A stretch of 64,000 nucleotides of DNA from Brevipalpus yothersi (taxonomy: Eukaryota > Arthropoda > Arachnida > Trombidiformes > Tenuipalpidae), in contig QZCP01000158.1 in assembly GCA_003956705.1 (NCBI GenBank), positions 31,198 through 95,197 of the forward strand, read 5' to 3'. Below, one piece after another: positions 14,355-26,746 of the stretch. The notes under the pieces were generated by a model. That model was not told the DNA's origin, searched no databases, and saw only the letters and a list, made by a program, of their open reading frames with translations. Position numbers and translations under genes: made by a program. Numbering within the stretch: the stretch's first letter is position 1; the number at the start of each line of letters is the position of its first letter.

Positions 14355-15586
14355 GGCATGGGGGTGATGTTGAGGGGAGTTGAAATTAAATTTCCCGCTC
14401 CACAAGTGGATCAATGTACGCATAATCGCCTAGAAAGAGAGGGGAAAAAGAAGGTAAAGTTCGAGAGTGAGTATTGCAAGCAAGAGAGAGAGTCTTTTTT
14501 CGTGGAAAGTTTTGGTTCGAAAAATTCGCATGTTCAGAATGTTCTGTGGTGTCTTGACTGTGATGTGTGTGTGTGTGTATGTGTGAGTCTCTCTTAGTCG
14601 GTGTATCATCATTATGATTCTTTTTGGCTCATCAAATGCCACTTACATCAATCTTGACCAAAGATGTTGAAGTTGATGTCCATCTTAATCAAGCCCAATC
14701 TCTAGTGTGTGTCCTTAATATTGGCCATCATTGATCTCTATCACATGTGTGTGGGTATAATCATTGTAAGACAAAGTTTGTGTCTATCTCTATCTGTGTT
14801 CGATCTTGGATATATATAACCATTGTCAAACCTTGACGAGCGTCCACCATAAAGTGTCATATGAAGGCGAAAACTTTTCCTAGAAGCCGACAGCTAATGG
14901 TAATGTATATGTACTTTGAATGTGGCCATGATTGTCTGTCCTCCGCCATTCATCTACCCAATAAGTTTGTCTAAGGAGATAAATTTTCCATTTTCGTTCT
15001 TATTCTCTTCTCTTCTCTTCTCTTCACTGTTTTGCTTATCTGTTTTTATGGTTCCTTTTATTTCATCTTCAAGCCAATCTTTCTCCACTTTGTCTGTGTG
15101 TGTCTTGCTGTTTTATTCGACTCATTTCTCTCTCTTTCTACCTCTTCTCCTTCTCATACTGGTGGAGACAGTTTGTTCAACTTGGCAAAAGTGTTCCCTC
15201 GAGCAGTGTTGAGAAGAGAAGAAGAGAAAGATGAGAAGAGAGGATAAAAGACAAAAGAAAGAGGAGAAAAAAATTGGTCTTCAGGCTAGTGAGTGACATG
15301 GATTAGTGGGAAAAGGAGTGGAAAAGAGAGCGAAGCCAATAGATGTGAAAAGTTTTTCCCCTTGAAAATCCTGAAAGTATAGACTGTAAACAGTGTGTGT
15401 GTGTGTGTCAACTAATTCTTTTTTGGAAAAACGTGATCCAAAAGAGTTTCATTTGGGTTCCTATTTTCTCTCATGAAAAGAGACTCTTTCTCGTACTTTT
15501 TCCCAACCTAGGCAACAAGTTTTTGTTATTTTCTCTATTCTCTCTAATTTACATTCTTTTCACTTCTCCTCCACACTCTATTATCA

Positions 15587-15712
<126 letters not shown>

Positions 15713-16093
15713 TCTCATCTAAGTTTCGCTTGGTTTACTGTTTAATTGATCAACCCAAGCATTTCAGTGGAAATGATCTCTTAATTTTCTCTCCATATTC
15801 AGTCTCATCTTCCGTTTATTTTGTGTTCATGGTGTGTTTATTATCATCAACAGCTATATTATCAGTGTTTTTCACATTTTTTGAAGCATGAATCCGATAT
15901 TCAATTTATTTAAATCATCTTTTGTGTTCATCAAACACCTAGATTCTCTTTTCCACTGTGTTATCATCCAACCATAAAGTTTTGTCTCTTTCTCTGTGAT
16001 TCATTTCTCCTAGGATTGCATTTCGAATCAACCGTGATTAAGCGCGCGAAGACAAAATTATCATCAATATTGAATATCGAAAGTGTCCGCATC

Positions 16094-18274
16094 ATGTGTA
16101 AATGTGTAATGGAAAATAATAGAGTGAGGATGATGATCTTATCGATGTTATTGATTAGCTTCCTCAGCATCCCTGAGGGCATAAACAGTGCTTCTTCATC
16201 CATCTCATCATCATCATCTTCATCAGGTGCCTTTGATGAGACCATCAAGTGTGAAGTGATAACACTTCCCATGTGCCAAGGTATTGGATACAATATGACA
16301 TCCATGCCCAATCAATTTCATCATGAAAAGCAAGAGGAAGCTGGCCTGGAAGCACATCAATTTTTACCACTAGTGGGAATGAAATGTTCTGATGATCTTC
16401 AATTTTTTTTATGCTCCATGTATACACCAATATGTATGGAAGATTTCCCAGGACACATACCACCATGTCGCTCAGTGTGTGAGCGATCTCGATATGGATG
16501 TGAATCAATTATGAGACGAAATGGTTTCACTTGGCCAGAGTTTATGAATTGTAAAAATTTTCCAAATTTTGGTACCGAAAAGCCGTGTATGGACAATAAG
16601 GAAGGCAAAATGCCACAAGGCCTACCAACTGGACGCCACAATCGAGGTGATGAAGATGATGATGATGAAGATGATGAGCCAAACTATCCAACCCACAATA
16701 TTGCCACGGATAAAAGTAGAAATTGGGAGAAAAATAAGCCCATTGATTCACTACCATCATCTTCAAATCCACAAAATTCTGGAAATAATGGTAAGTTGAA
16801 AAATATCTGTTTATGAACTTATCTCTTCCCCCCCCCCGATGTATATATGATAATGAGACCAATAAGCCATGTTCCAACATATCTCTGTGTCCATCCTAAT
16901 TCTTAACATATTTAAACAGGTAATAATTTCGACTTGAATCCATCACATCATCTTCCAAGACCACCGAAAGGAATTTTTGACACCGGAAGTGAATCAGTGG
17001 CACCCAATAATGGCCAAGGTATCGGACTGGTACCAGACATACCATCCTACAATTTACAATGCCAATGTAAATGTGTATCACCAATGGTCAAAATAAATAA
17101 TAGTCACCATCATCATTCATATTACAATGTTATCGAAACAGGTGGACAAATAAATTGTGCTCAACCGTGTGATGGAGTATTTTTTACACGATCTGACAAA
17201 CCTTCCGCATCTCTAATAATCAATATATTTGCTTCCTTGTGTCTACTGTGTTCACTGCTTGTTCTGTTCACTTTTATGGCGGACACAGAACGATTTCGAT
17301 ATCCAGAGAGAGCAATTATATGTCTTTCCGGATGTTACGCTATGGTCTCCTTTGGATTCCTTATACGTCTTGTGATAGGACCGGAAAATGTTGCCTGTGA
17401 TGGCACTGGTTTGGTGAGATATCTGAATTCTGGTATATCAGGAACTTCATCGTGTATAGCGGTATTCTTTCTCATCTACTATTTCACCATGGCTGCATCA
17501 CTTTGGTGGGTAATACTCACTTTAACATGGTTCCTTTCCACTGGTCTTCAATGGGGTCGAGAATCGCTGTCCAATTATTCTATGTATTTTCATCTTCTTG
17601 CTTGGGGAATACCATTCATTAAGTCTTTCATCATCGTAGCATCCGATTCGGTTGACGGTGAGCCACTAATTGGTATATGTATGGTCGGTAATCATGATAT
17701 TAAGGCTCTGATGCTATATGTGATCATACCATTGTGTATTTATTTGAGCATAGGATTTGCTCTACTGTTGGCTGGCTTAATATCACTATTTCGAATTCGT
17801 AATATTATACGTCAACAGGTTCGAACCAAATCGGAGAAACATGCCCTCGATAAATTAATGGTTCGAATAGTGATATTCTCGATACTGTACATTTTGCCCA
17901 CCATTGTGGTGATATGCTGCAATTGGTATGAATATCATAACAGACCGATTTGGGAACGTAATCACAATTGTCCATGTACCACCAATACTGATGTACCATT
18001 TTATCGTCTCAATTTGCTCAAATATTGTATGATTCTTGGCATCGGTATAGCCACATGTGGCTGGATTATATCAGGTAAAACTGTGGACTCATGGAATCGA
18101 TGTATAGAAAAGTGTTGCTGCTGCGATAAGCGAAGGTATGTTCATGTTAATAATATTCCTTGTGATAATAATGATTTGTTGGAATAATTCGATTCAAAGT
18201 AGAGAAAACAGATGATATATTACCAAGAACTTTGCAGAGAAAGCTTGATGAATGTTGATTTTCACACTTTTCGA

Positions 18275-18346
<72 letters not shown>

Positions 18347-21123
18347 TTTTTCTTCGATAATCTGTGGGGACAATTTTGACTGTGAGTGATAATGGATGTG
18401 TCATAATGAGACAAATTGTTCACACACTCATACGCTTAGATAATACAGGGGCCAGCTCAAATTCAGTTATCCAAAGCGCATTGAATCATATAATTACATT
18501 GAGTATCGAATTTTTCCTCTCTCATCTTTGCCAGATCAATCGGCTCATGTTCCCATGGCCATGGGGCTAGTGGTCATCATAGCCATCATCCATTCCATCC
18601 TCATCACACACATTCACTGGCTGGCAGTGGAAATAGCCAGAGGAGCTACAAGCAAATCAAGTAAGTGAACACTTGTCCAGTAGTTTTTATCCAGATTTAC
18701 ATTATCGTTTTTGAAGCTTACTAACCGAATCATCTCAGGAATGAATGGAATATTCATGTATATATTTTTGCTTAAAGGATGAATTAGTTCCATCAAAGTT
18801 TTCATGATTCATGCCGAGACAGCATGTATAAGGCAACAAGTTTCGATCTTTTTTTCCCCCAGAAAACTTAGAATACAAAGAGAAACAATATAAAACTCTT
18901 TCCTCGTGGACGTCTATTAATACATTTTCCATAGGTCTATGAACTTTCTAGCTTTGGAATTCAAACAAACACCTTGCTGTTTCTAGCATTGAATATTTTC
19001 ACAAATAGCTATCGAAAATCGATCTCACCTTGGTGAGTTTAAGAAAATGTATTCTTACTTCTCTTAGGATCTAGAAAGTGAGAATGTCCACCTCCACGTG
19101 ATCCAGATTCTATTTATTTTTGATTTTCTAAAAAAAGAATCTCAAGTCGATTTATGAATATTTTCCTATCAAAAAGCTGGCTATTCTTAGGATCCACTTT
19201 ATTCTGCTTGATTGAGTTTCTCTCTGGAATACTCTTGGTAATTCGAACATTCGAATATTCAAGATTTTTTCTGATCAAAAATCTTTTGGTGACAACTTTG
19301 TACCATATCTATCTCATACAGACGCATTTTGTGTCAATACCATGTGACTCAGCCTGCTGGTTCCTTGTAGACTTTTTTTTCATCTCCCTAAGTTGATCTC
19401 TATTCATTCATTTTTGATGAATAGTTGTGTAGTATATTTATATACTTTCTCCACACATAGAGTTGCATACAATCTCTCTTCTCAATTCAGCTATTCAATT
19501 GGATTCCTTTTCGATTCTACCGATTATCCTAGCCCATGAGTGGCACACATACACAGTAGTGGCTGTAGTGTTGAACAATCCATGGGTCTTCTTTATCTTC
19601 TATGACAGTCCATCTAATAACTTTCTCTCTCCTCAAGTCCTTTCTGTCTCTCGATTCACATCCACTATCACACACTCAATCCTCCGAATTCATTCAAGTA
19701 CAGCAAATCTGTGTACATATGAGTGATTGGAGAGGAAAAAGTGCACGAAAAGTGTACGAGACCGATTCGAAACCAATATACTTGTGCTTTTCTCTCTCTC
19801 TCTCTTTCTCTCATTCATTTCTGGAGCCCTACTTCCATTCACAGAATATATATATATATTTATTCCTGATCCAATTCATCACGCCGTATAGATGTTTAGG
19901 GTAATCCATTATAGCATCACTTTTTCCCGCTCGTTTTCCTTTCCTTTTTCTCTTTGATACTCACATGTATATACACACACACACACACACTCACACACTC
20001 AAATTCACTCCTTCACACATAACTTTTCATGACAATGATTTGGTTGGAATTGAAAAATTTTCCTATCATCAAGCTACAGGTATACAGAGTGAAAAATTTT
20101 AAGTCCCATGTGAGTGTAAATACATCACAGTATGGCTACTCTTCTTCTTTCCTCTTCCTTATTTCTTTTCATCTTTATGGTGAAATATCTCATCTTTTCT
20201 TTATCTTTTCTCTCTCACTCTTTCTTTTGTGCTCTCTTATTCGTTTTTTTTGCATAACCTTTTTAGCTGCTTATTTGAATAAGTATTGGATGATCTATGC
20301 TCACATCTTATGAAGCATACATATTCACGCTTACTTTCGATCTTCTACAATTGTCGATCGATAGACTACACATACATACACACACACACACATACACACA
20401 AGGACTCTTCGGTCGATACCCTTGACTGCTTGTTGCTTCTTCCTCTTTACCGTTTGTATTCATTCGTCTCTCTATCTTCTTCCTTCGTGATGCATATGCG
20501 ACTAATGCAATTCCTCTTTCTGTCTACTACAAGATTAAGCTCCATCGAATCGATATTTTCTCTTTCTCTCTCTCTTTCTCTTTTTCCTCCTCCTTCATGC
20601 TCTTTAAATGCGTTACCTCTTCTAATTTAGCTCAAAGCAAAAGCTTTATCTGTTTGTCAGCAGAGGCATTCAACTCCTACTCTTCTCTCACCTCTCCCCC
20701 TTCAACCTGCCTTACTCACCTCACTCCCAATTCACTCTCCATCTCTCTATCTCTCTCTCCTCCACAGCTTCCGCATCCTTTTAACTTTTACTCTCCTCTT
20801 GATTCCTTTTGTTCTATCGACCCCAATGTGAGCTTTCATTTTGAATGAATTCAAGCTCAAAAATTCAGTATACAAAGCTTGTGGATGCAGTATACATGTG
20901 TGGCTTCGAAAATTTTCTGTACAACCTAACACACTTATTAGCACATATATTGAAAAATTCGATTCAAAAGCATTCTTGGATGGAATAAAACCATATTGTT
21001 GATGCTGCTTTGGCAAAAACTGTTGCAACTGAGTGTAAAGGGAATAGAAGAAAGTAGAAATGTATGACAAAGTTTGTTCATTCTTCAGAAGATTATGAGA
21101 ATTTTGAGCCCCGGAGGAGGACA

Positions 21124-21165
<42 letters not shown>

Positions 21166-22205
21166 TTATGCGCCTATTTTCCCAATTTTTGTTTTTTCTA
21201 CTTTCATCTGATATTCTTGTTGTTGTTGCCATCGTGATTCATGGTCCCTACCAGATCACATGCAAGATTTTCGTGATATTCTCTAATTGAGCTAAAGCCG
21301 ATTACTTTTTTTTTCTCTGCGTTCTATTAGCAATGGCCAAAAGATAATAGGGCGAACAAATCCATCTTATTGGTTCCGTTTTCATGTGATCTTGATGATC
21401 TGTAGATGCTTCACTTATTTCTTCTTATTCTCCTCTTCTTCTCGATGAAACTCACGTTATTCTTCACAACATACACATACACACACTTACACAGCTTTGA
21501 GCTCTCTAAATATCACCACACAGCTTCCATAACATTATATTTATAGGGCTCATGTAATACTTTTACTATTCTTCTTAGTCGGAACTGGGTTCTATTATCT
21601 TTTGATACTTTTGATGTAGCGTTCAAATTTCTTTTTCTCCTCTTAAGTTTCATTTGCTTGTCATTCTTTACTCATATTTCTCCAGAGACAGAGGAAAAGT
21701 GGGAGAGATAGAGATAGAGAGGGCATATAGTTACTAAGGAATTGAGCAAAGTAAAAGTAATCATTCCAATGGCAATCAGTAAAATGAACTCTATTCATCT
21801 TGTTATGAGCCTTCTTTTAAAAGCTTACCAAGATGTAATCATTTTTTCTTACTTCATCGATTTTTATCAATCGAATTGATACTTTTTTTCTCATCTATTT
21901 TATTCCATATGTTCCTCTGCTTTTCGGTGATCTCTATTCCCAAGATCTAACTATCATTAGTTCAAGATCCTAACTTGTCTGGATTGTGGAAGATATAGAG
22001 AGTGAAAAATTTCCGTTACTTTCTGATATGATTCACAGAATCGATACTTTTTTGTTGTCCACAAATTTAAATGATCATTGTGATATTTTTTCGCATTTTA
22101 AATAACATTTTATTCTTATTTTTTCTTTCAACAATTGTTCTCTCTAGCTACATTGCTCAAGTACAATCGAATGCTTGTCGAAAAATTTCCCTATCACACG
22201 TTTAA
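16094..22205 (+). CDS. fz2: Frizzled receptor, FZD5/8 (arthropod Fz2) type, four coding exons
   Basis: Wnt receptor of the plasma membrane. Model: join 16094-16790, 16920-18135, 18535-18660, 22148-22205, giving 698 aa; every junction is GT-AG and the phases match (1, 2, 2). Residues 1-30 form a signal peptide with a hydrophobic core (MILSMLLISFL). The cysteine-rich Wnt-binding domain spans about C53-C165 and has FZD5/8 hallmarks (CEVITLPMC, PCRSVCER). An acidic Asp/Glu linker follows, then seven membrane segments from about residue 331, then the Dishevelled-binding KTVDSW (619-624). A His-rich tail ends in SLSHV, the PDZ-ligand type of FZD5. The first ATG in the exon is 16094 (A at -3); 16109 is an alternative giving 693 aa. 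An upstream TTG at 16016 is not a start: CTCCTAG just before 16014 looks like a 3' splice site, so a non-coding 5' exon probably lies further upstream. Family assignment is firm; the last two exons rest on splice logic and the terminal motif. Confidence 0.93.
18279..18346 (+). repeat. Compound (CT)n-(CTTT)n in Frizzled intron
   Basis: Lies inside the 399-nt intron 18136-18534, whose retention would create an alternative Frizzled tail. Confidence 0.97.
18535..18660 (+). CDS. fz2: Frizzled tail exon 3 (His-rich)
   Basis: A 126-nt internal exon bounded by TTTGCCAG upstream and GTAAGTG downstream. It enters with one base completing the AG left by the exon ending at 18135, reads 41 codons without a stop, and leaves two bases (AA). 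It encodes the cytoplasmic tail directly after the KTVDSW segment: a stretch with 10 histidines in 20 residues (645-664), then a Ser/Gly/Asn-rich part ending RSYKQI. The tyrosine-lysine-glutamine ending resembles the stretch that precedes the terminal PDZ ligand in vertebrate FZD5/8 tails. It lies outside the long open frame, so simple ORF calling misses it. Confidence 0.8.
21126..21166 (+). repeat. (CT)n in Frizzled intron
   Basis: Lies in the long last intron of Frizzled. Confidence 0.95.
22148..22205 (+). CDS. fz2: Frizzled terminal exon 4 (PDZ-ligand exon)
   Basis: After the pyrimidine-rich acceptor TTGTTCTCTCTAG, the C at 22148 completes an AAC codon with the two bases carried from 18660. 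The frame then reads 18 residues ending RKISLSHV and TAA at 22203-22205. Vertebrate FZD5 also ends in SLSHV, so the match at the stop codon independently supports the phase arithmetic across a 3,487-nt intron. The 3' UTR end is unclear; an AATAAA at 24077 is the first obvious signal seen downstream. Confidence 0.8.
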
Positions 22206-22505
22206 TTTCACTTGAAATGGTACCAGAGGATGGTAACAAGAAAAGTTTCGAAAATTATCATGACCAATTCATGATGTGAAGGCAAAGTGAAACAAGACTA
22301 CTGACAAAGCGTCCATCTTCATCTTCTCATTTCTTTTAATACAAGAAACACATACATATCAGCGAGTCATGAAAGCTCAATGAAAGTTATCACCTTCAAC
22401 TATAACACAAAACTCAATTCTACTCATCATGTAATTATCTTTCAAACTTGAAAGCTTCATCACCAAAGAACTTTCCCAATACCAATGAGCTGAATGTTCT
22501 TCATC

Positions 22506-22510
<5 letters not shown>

Positions 22511-22555
<45 letters not shown>
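22511..22555 (+). repeat. (CT)n, 45 nt
   Basis: About 300 nt past the Frizzled stop, probably in its 3' UTR or just downstream. Confidence 0.97.
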
Positions 22556-22558
<3 letters not shown>

Positions 22559-24076
22559 TCCTCTGATGTAAAGTACAACAACAATACCACTTTGCTTGTA
22601 CATCATCGTTATCTTACCTTCAGCCGTTTCACGCATCATCTTCATAAATATTTGCATGATTCTCTTTCCTATCCATATCAATTTCACTTCCTTTTACACA
22701 CCATTGAGCTGAATTCCTCTTCTCCATTCTTGCCACCATCTTCATTTGTGATTCTTCAGAGCTTTCAAGAGGCTCTACTCTCTCTCCTTGTATCTTGAAT
22801 TCAGCTACGGTAGAAGCATAAACACCTTCTCTATGTAAGACCGAAAGCGGAGAGCAAAGTACAGTATTGTCTTCTTATACCTATGGAAAAGAACTGAGCC
22901 TAACTGTCAAGTCCATTCGATCAACATTCTCTTCATCCTATCTTCAATGTGAGGATGAAACTTCTCCTGGAAACCACTTACATGAGACCATTATCGAGCG
23001 ATTCATGAGGTGTAAGAAATAACTGTTGAAATTTAACATGGGCTTACTGAGCGCCGAATGTTCTTGAATTGTATACTTTTGGACTTCATTCTTACCCTTC
23101 AACAGCATAATGTTCAGGTCAAGTGCTCAAGAATGATGAAGTTTTTCCCCTAAAATGTTCCAATACATATCACCCTGATAGCTACCATAAGAAGCTGGTG
23201 GAAAGAAAACATAAGCGGACCAAGTTACCATTGTCATTCGGAATATATTCCATATTGAATGTTTTACATATGAACACTTTTCTCAGATGGATATGGAAAC
23301 TACCAGATATTTTCCATCGGAGAAATATATCAACTCAATTCCTGACCGGATTCAATGTCCACTAACAAGTTCAAAATATCATCATTTTCTAGTCTCAACG
23401 CCATGCCTGCATCCAATCGAATTTTGGATCCGCTTTGACTATAAATGAAACTTTTTCTCTAATTGATAAACCGAATGTAATCTATACTTTGTTGATAGAA
23501 TGTGTCTTTTTCTCCAAAATTTCACGAAAAACCACGTAGAATGAGCTTAAAATACCGATAAAATTCGGATTCAATTTTTTTTAACCCTCCCCATCATTAA
23601 TCATTCATCAATATTTGGGTATTTTTTAGTTTTTTTCTGGGAACTAAAAGTTTTCCAGAATTTTTAATTTCTTTTAAACACTGTGAACATCTTAAAAACA
23701 TGATATCATTTGTCTCCATGTTATCATTTTGTTTCAGATCAATTTCGATCTGTTGGTAGAGGACCACCTAAATCACACACTTTATTCTCCATTGTCACCA
23801 TCGAGAAATGATAGATCATTCCTATTCATTACGACTGGAAACTCTATCTTCCTCCTTTTCTTCACCGAAAATTTTTTCTTATATTTGTCATACATTTTTT
23901 TATTTTTTGTCATTCCATCCTACTCGAGATGATACTCCAGCTAAGATGAGGAATTTTTCCCATTAATTTGAAAACAAATTTTCAGAGTATAAAACTCGAA
24001 AAAACAGCGCCAAAACAGGGTAAATTAATCAACTCTTTGTCTGTATCTTGTTGATTTGGTCAGTAACTGTTCATCA

Positions 24077-24082
24077 AATAAA
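24077..24082 (+). promoter_or_regulatory. Candidate poly(A) signal for Frizzled
   Basis: AATAAA about 1.87 kb after the Frizzled stop and 450 nt before PRORP starts. I noticed no closer canonical hexamer; a nearer variant hexamer could be the real signal. Confidence 0.25.
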
Positions 24083-24534
24083 ATGTAATATTGCTACTAA
24101 ATGTAATTGCTACTTTTTTTCCCTTACTTTCGACCATCAAGTATAAAATTTTTCGATAAAAAGAAGATAAGTAATTCTGATTTTCTGAACTGTGTGATCA
24201 TCACTCATCATCCAGGGATCCAACTCTGATCAAAAAATTCTCTCTTGACCTAAAAAATCTTCTGCTAATGATGCAACTCAAATTGGAACCAAATCAGCTC
24301 AAACTGAATTAATAGGAAAACTTTTCAATAATCAATAATCGATGAACTTTCAACCAAAAAAAGTTTTTCTCATCAAAAATTTTTCTACTATACAGATATG
24401 AGTCTTGATATCTGATAGAATAGCCGCTCAAATATAAACACAACATGCTTATTCACGTGTTTCGAAAAGTTGATTTAATTTTTTCACGATAATGATTTGA
24501 TTGTTGTTGTTGATTAAATAGACGCTCTACTGAC

Positions 24535-26169
24535 ATGTTGACTCGAAAGTATTGTTCGATTGTGTGTAAACTAGTGTGTCCAAGTGTGACGATACCATGT
24601 CGAATGATGAGTGCGGTGCGACTTTCGGAAACCTACTTGGACCCGAAGCGTAAGCGAATGCAAAAGGAAAAACTTATCAATTTATCTAGTCAATTGGTTG
24701 ATTGGGTTAAGAAGGAGCCATCAGAGCCTAATTGGTATGAATTGAAGGAAAGATATATCAAAGAGAATCCAACATTTTTCAATAAATACAATTTTGAAGT
24801 ACAATTTATGCAATTTCTAACTCACACCGAGGAAAGCGACCAGAAGGTGATCAATTCATTTGCATCGTACATTGAACAATTGTTGTCCGAAAAGCCGAAC
24901 AAAGTGATACTGGCCCATTATCTGGTGTTTTTATTGGAAAATTGTAAATCAATTGATATGGTCAAAACTCGCCGGCTGATGGAAGAGGTGACAAAGGATG
25001 AAAAATTTTGCCGATATCCAGCGGTTGGAAATGCATGGATTGCATTTGCGGTGTTGTCTCGTGAAAATTGTGTTGATGCGGTCAAGTTTTGTAAAAATTA
25101 TGAATCAAATGCATGGAATTGGGGCAAATTGGCAAGAGTTTGCTTTAAGTATGGTCTTCTCGACGAAGGTTTTGATCTTTTCATGAACAAAGTGCCTGAA
25201 ATCAGTGCCGAAGTTGCCAGAGAATTGTTGGAAACCTTTGAGAACCGTCCTGAAGAGATCAAGCGACTGGTCAATCTGCTTCATCAAAAGCAATTCTATT
25301 TTCCTTCCGAATTTAACCATACAGTAGGCGATTTTTTGAAAAATTCGGGCATGAAACCGATTAAAGTTACCGTAGACTATAAGACTGGACAGTGTAATAA
25401 TTGTCACAGTGTGTTGGAGACTTTTGATGAGCAAGAGTGTGCAATTCTTCGGGACCACTTGAGGGATAAAGTTTTAATTCCAGATGGTAATGTGTACATC
25501 AAAACTACACCTCGAGAGATTCAACTTTTCAATGAGATGCTGGAAAGGCGTAAAGATAGACCTTTCGATTTGGTTATCGATGCCTTAAATTGTTCATACT
25601 GGGCATCTGAGCGTCAATTGGTCACTGATCCAGGAACAAATCGTATTATACCTACAAATTTAGGTCTCAAGGAAAGTTTACATGAAATATTAGAAAAGGG
25701 TAAAATTTTTCACCGGTTCCACAGTATTCTGGTTGTGGGTCGTAAGCATATGACCAATTGGAAATCTATTGATCTATTCAAAGAAAGACCTAGTCAAGTG
25801 GAAATATTTTTACTCGACAATGCTTCCGATGATGATGTTTTCATGCTATACGCAGCACTACAAAATCCACAAACCAGACTTATATCACAAGATTATATGC
25901 GTCAACATGCAACCATGTTGGAACCAGAGATACAGCGATTATTTCAAAAATGGAAACGATGTCGTATGATACGAATGAAATACAAGAAAGATACTCGACT
26001 CTTCTATCCCCAAGGTGTAGACTATGTATGTCAAATCAATGATCATCATTTACATATTCCAATTAATATTAGTGAAGCTATTGATAAAGATGAAATATTT
26101 ATGATAAGATGGTGGTGTGCCGCTTTACCATCAAGCGAATCATCACCCCAACAAACATCCAACACTTAG
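24535..26169 (+). CDS. PRORP: Mitochondrial ribonuclease P catalytic protein (PRORP/MRPP3)
   Basis: Single-exon, 544-aa protein-only RNase P, which removes 5' leaders from mitochondrial tRNA precursors. In animals it works with the methyltransferase TRMT10C and the dehydrogenase HSD17B10. Residues 1-31 are basic with no acidic residue, consistent with a mitochondrial presequence; M24/M25 would be an alternative shorter start. The middle (about 95-260) is helical and PPR-like. The central zinc module carries CNNC (C287, C290), completed by H507 (LHIP) and C528 near the C-terminus. The NYN metallonuclease domain shows the four expected aspartates: D349 in VIDALN, D433/D434 in SDDDVF, D453 in QDYMR, matching plant PRORP1 D399, D474/D475 and D493. 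Length is close to human MRPP3 (583). ATG at 24535 is the first in the frame. All key residues are intact, so it is predicted active. Confidence 0.95.
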   Translation: MLTRKYCSIVCKLVCPSVTIPCRMMSAVRLSETYLDPKRKRMQKEKLINLSSQLVDWVKKEPSEPNWYELKERYIKENPTFFNKYNFEVQFMQFLTHTEESDQKVINSFASYIEQLLSEKPNKVILAHYLVFLLENCKSIDMVKTRRLMEEVTKDEKFCRYPAVGNAWIAFAVLSRENCVDAVKFCKNYESNAWNWGKLARVCFKYGLLDEGFDLFMNKVPEISAEVARELLETFENRPEEIKRLVNLLHQKQFYFPSEFNHTVGDFLKNSGMKPIKVTVDYKTGQCNNCHSVLETFDEQECAILRDHLRDKVLIPDGNVYIKTTPREIQLFNEMLERRKDRPFDLVIDALNCSYWASERQLVTDPGTNRIIPTNLGLKESLHEILEKGKIFHRFHSILVVGRKHMTNWKSIDLFKERPSQVEIFLLDNASDDDVFMLYAALQNPQTRLISQDYMRQHATMLEPEIQRLFQKWKRCRMIRMKYKKDTRLFYPQGVDYVCQINDHHLHIPINISEAIDKDEIFMIRWWCAALPSSESSPQQTSNT

Positions 26170-26746
26170 CATAATCACTTGAAACAAAGCTCACCAAAAT
26201 CATCATGAGCCTTTCCTTTTCTTAGCAATTAAAATAATCATCTTTTCATCAACCTTACCAATTAATTGATTTTGATATTCATTTCATTCACATCCATTCT
26301 CAACGCTCATAAGCTTGACGAGTGAAAATTGTTTGAGAAAAGAATTTCAAAAAACCCGCCAATTTTGATTCATACTGACCTCTGGCGGCCATAAATGTTG
26401 AACCAATCAAAATAAAGTTTCAATTTTTCAAACTTTTTTCACGCAACTTTGATCAACAATAACAACAACAATTAAGTTTAATCAATATTTTGGACATGTT
26501 TTGAATTGAGCCAAATTTCTAAGAAAATATTTGATTCAAGTTAATTTGATTGATGTGTTGATTGAAAATTTTCGATAGTCACTCTCTAATCAACTGGTAA
26601 ATCGATTTGGTGACCGGTATCTCAAGTGTGATCACGGTTTACGCGCTCAAATTATTGGAATTTTCATTTGTTCAATTATAGCAACTTTTTGCTCTGCTTT
26701 TTTTAATCACCTTCATCATATTCGATTCTCAACGAATGTGTAAATC
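26170..26746. other. PRORP 3' UTR and intergenic spacer
   Basis: AT-rich, no microsatellite, one AATAAA. It probably includes the promoter of the coiled-coil gene. Confidence 0.6.
26411..26416 (+). promoter_or_regulatory. Candidate poly(A) signal for PRORP
   Basis: AATAAA about 240 nt after the PRORP stop and before the next gene's start at 26747. It is a canonical hexamer in the right place, but AATAAA is frequent in AT-rich DNA. Confidence 0.45.

Larger units (their letters stand above)
22206..24534. other. Frizzled 3' flank and PRORP upstream region
   Basis: No coding signal recognised. It contains one CT tract and the candidate poly(A) signal at 24077. A frame at 23123-23365 lacks family or splice support. 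Confidence 0.6.

Noticed and set aside
16016..16093. TTG start giving a longer Frizzled N-terminus
   Set aside because: Not an ATG; the segment follows a splice acceptor and is better read as 5' UTR before the ATG at 16094.
23725..23755. Alternative last Frizzled exon after TTTGTTTCAG
   Set aside because: Phase-compatible but stops after seven codons without any conserved ending; the 22148 exon gives the SLSHV terminus.
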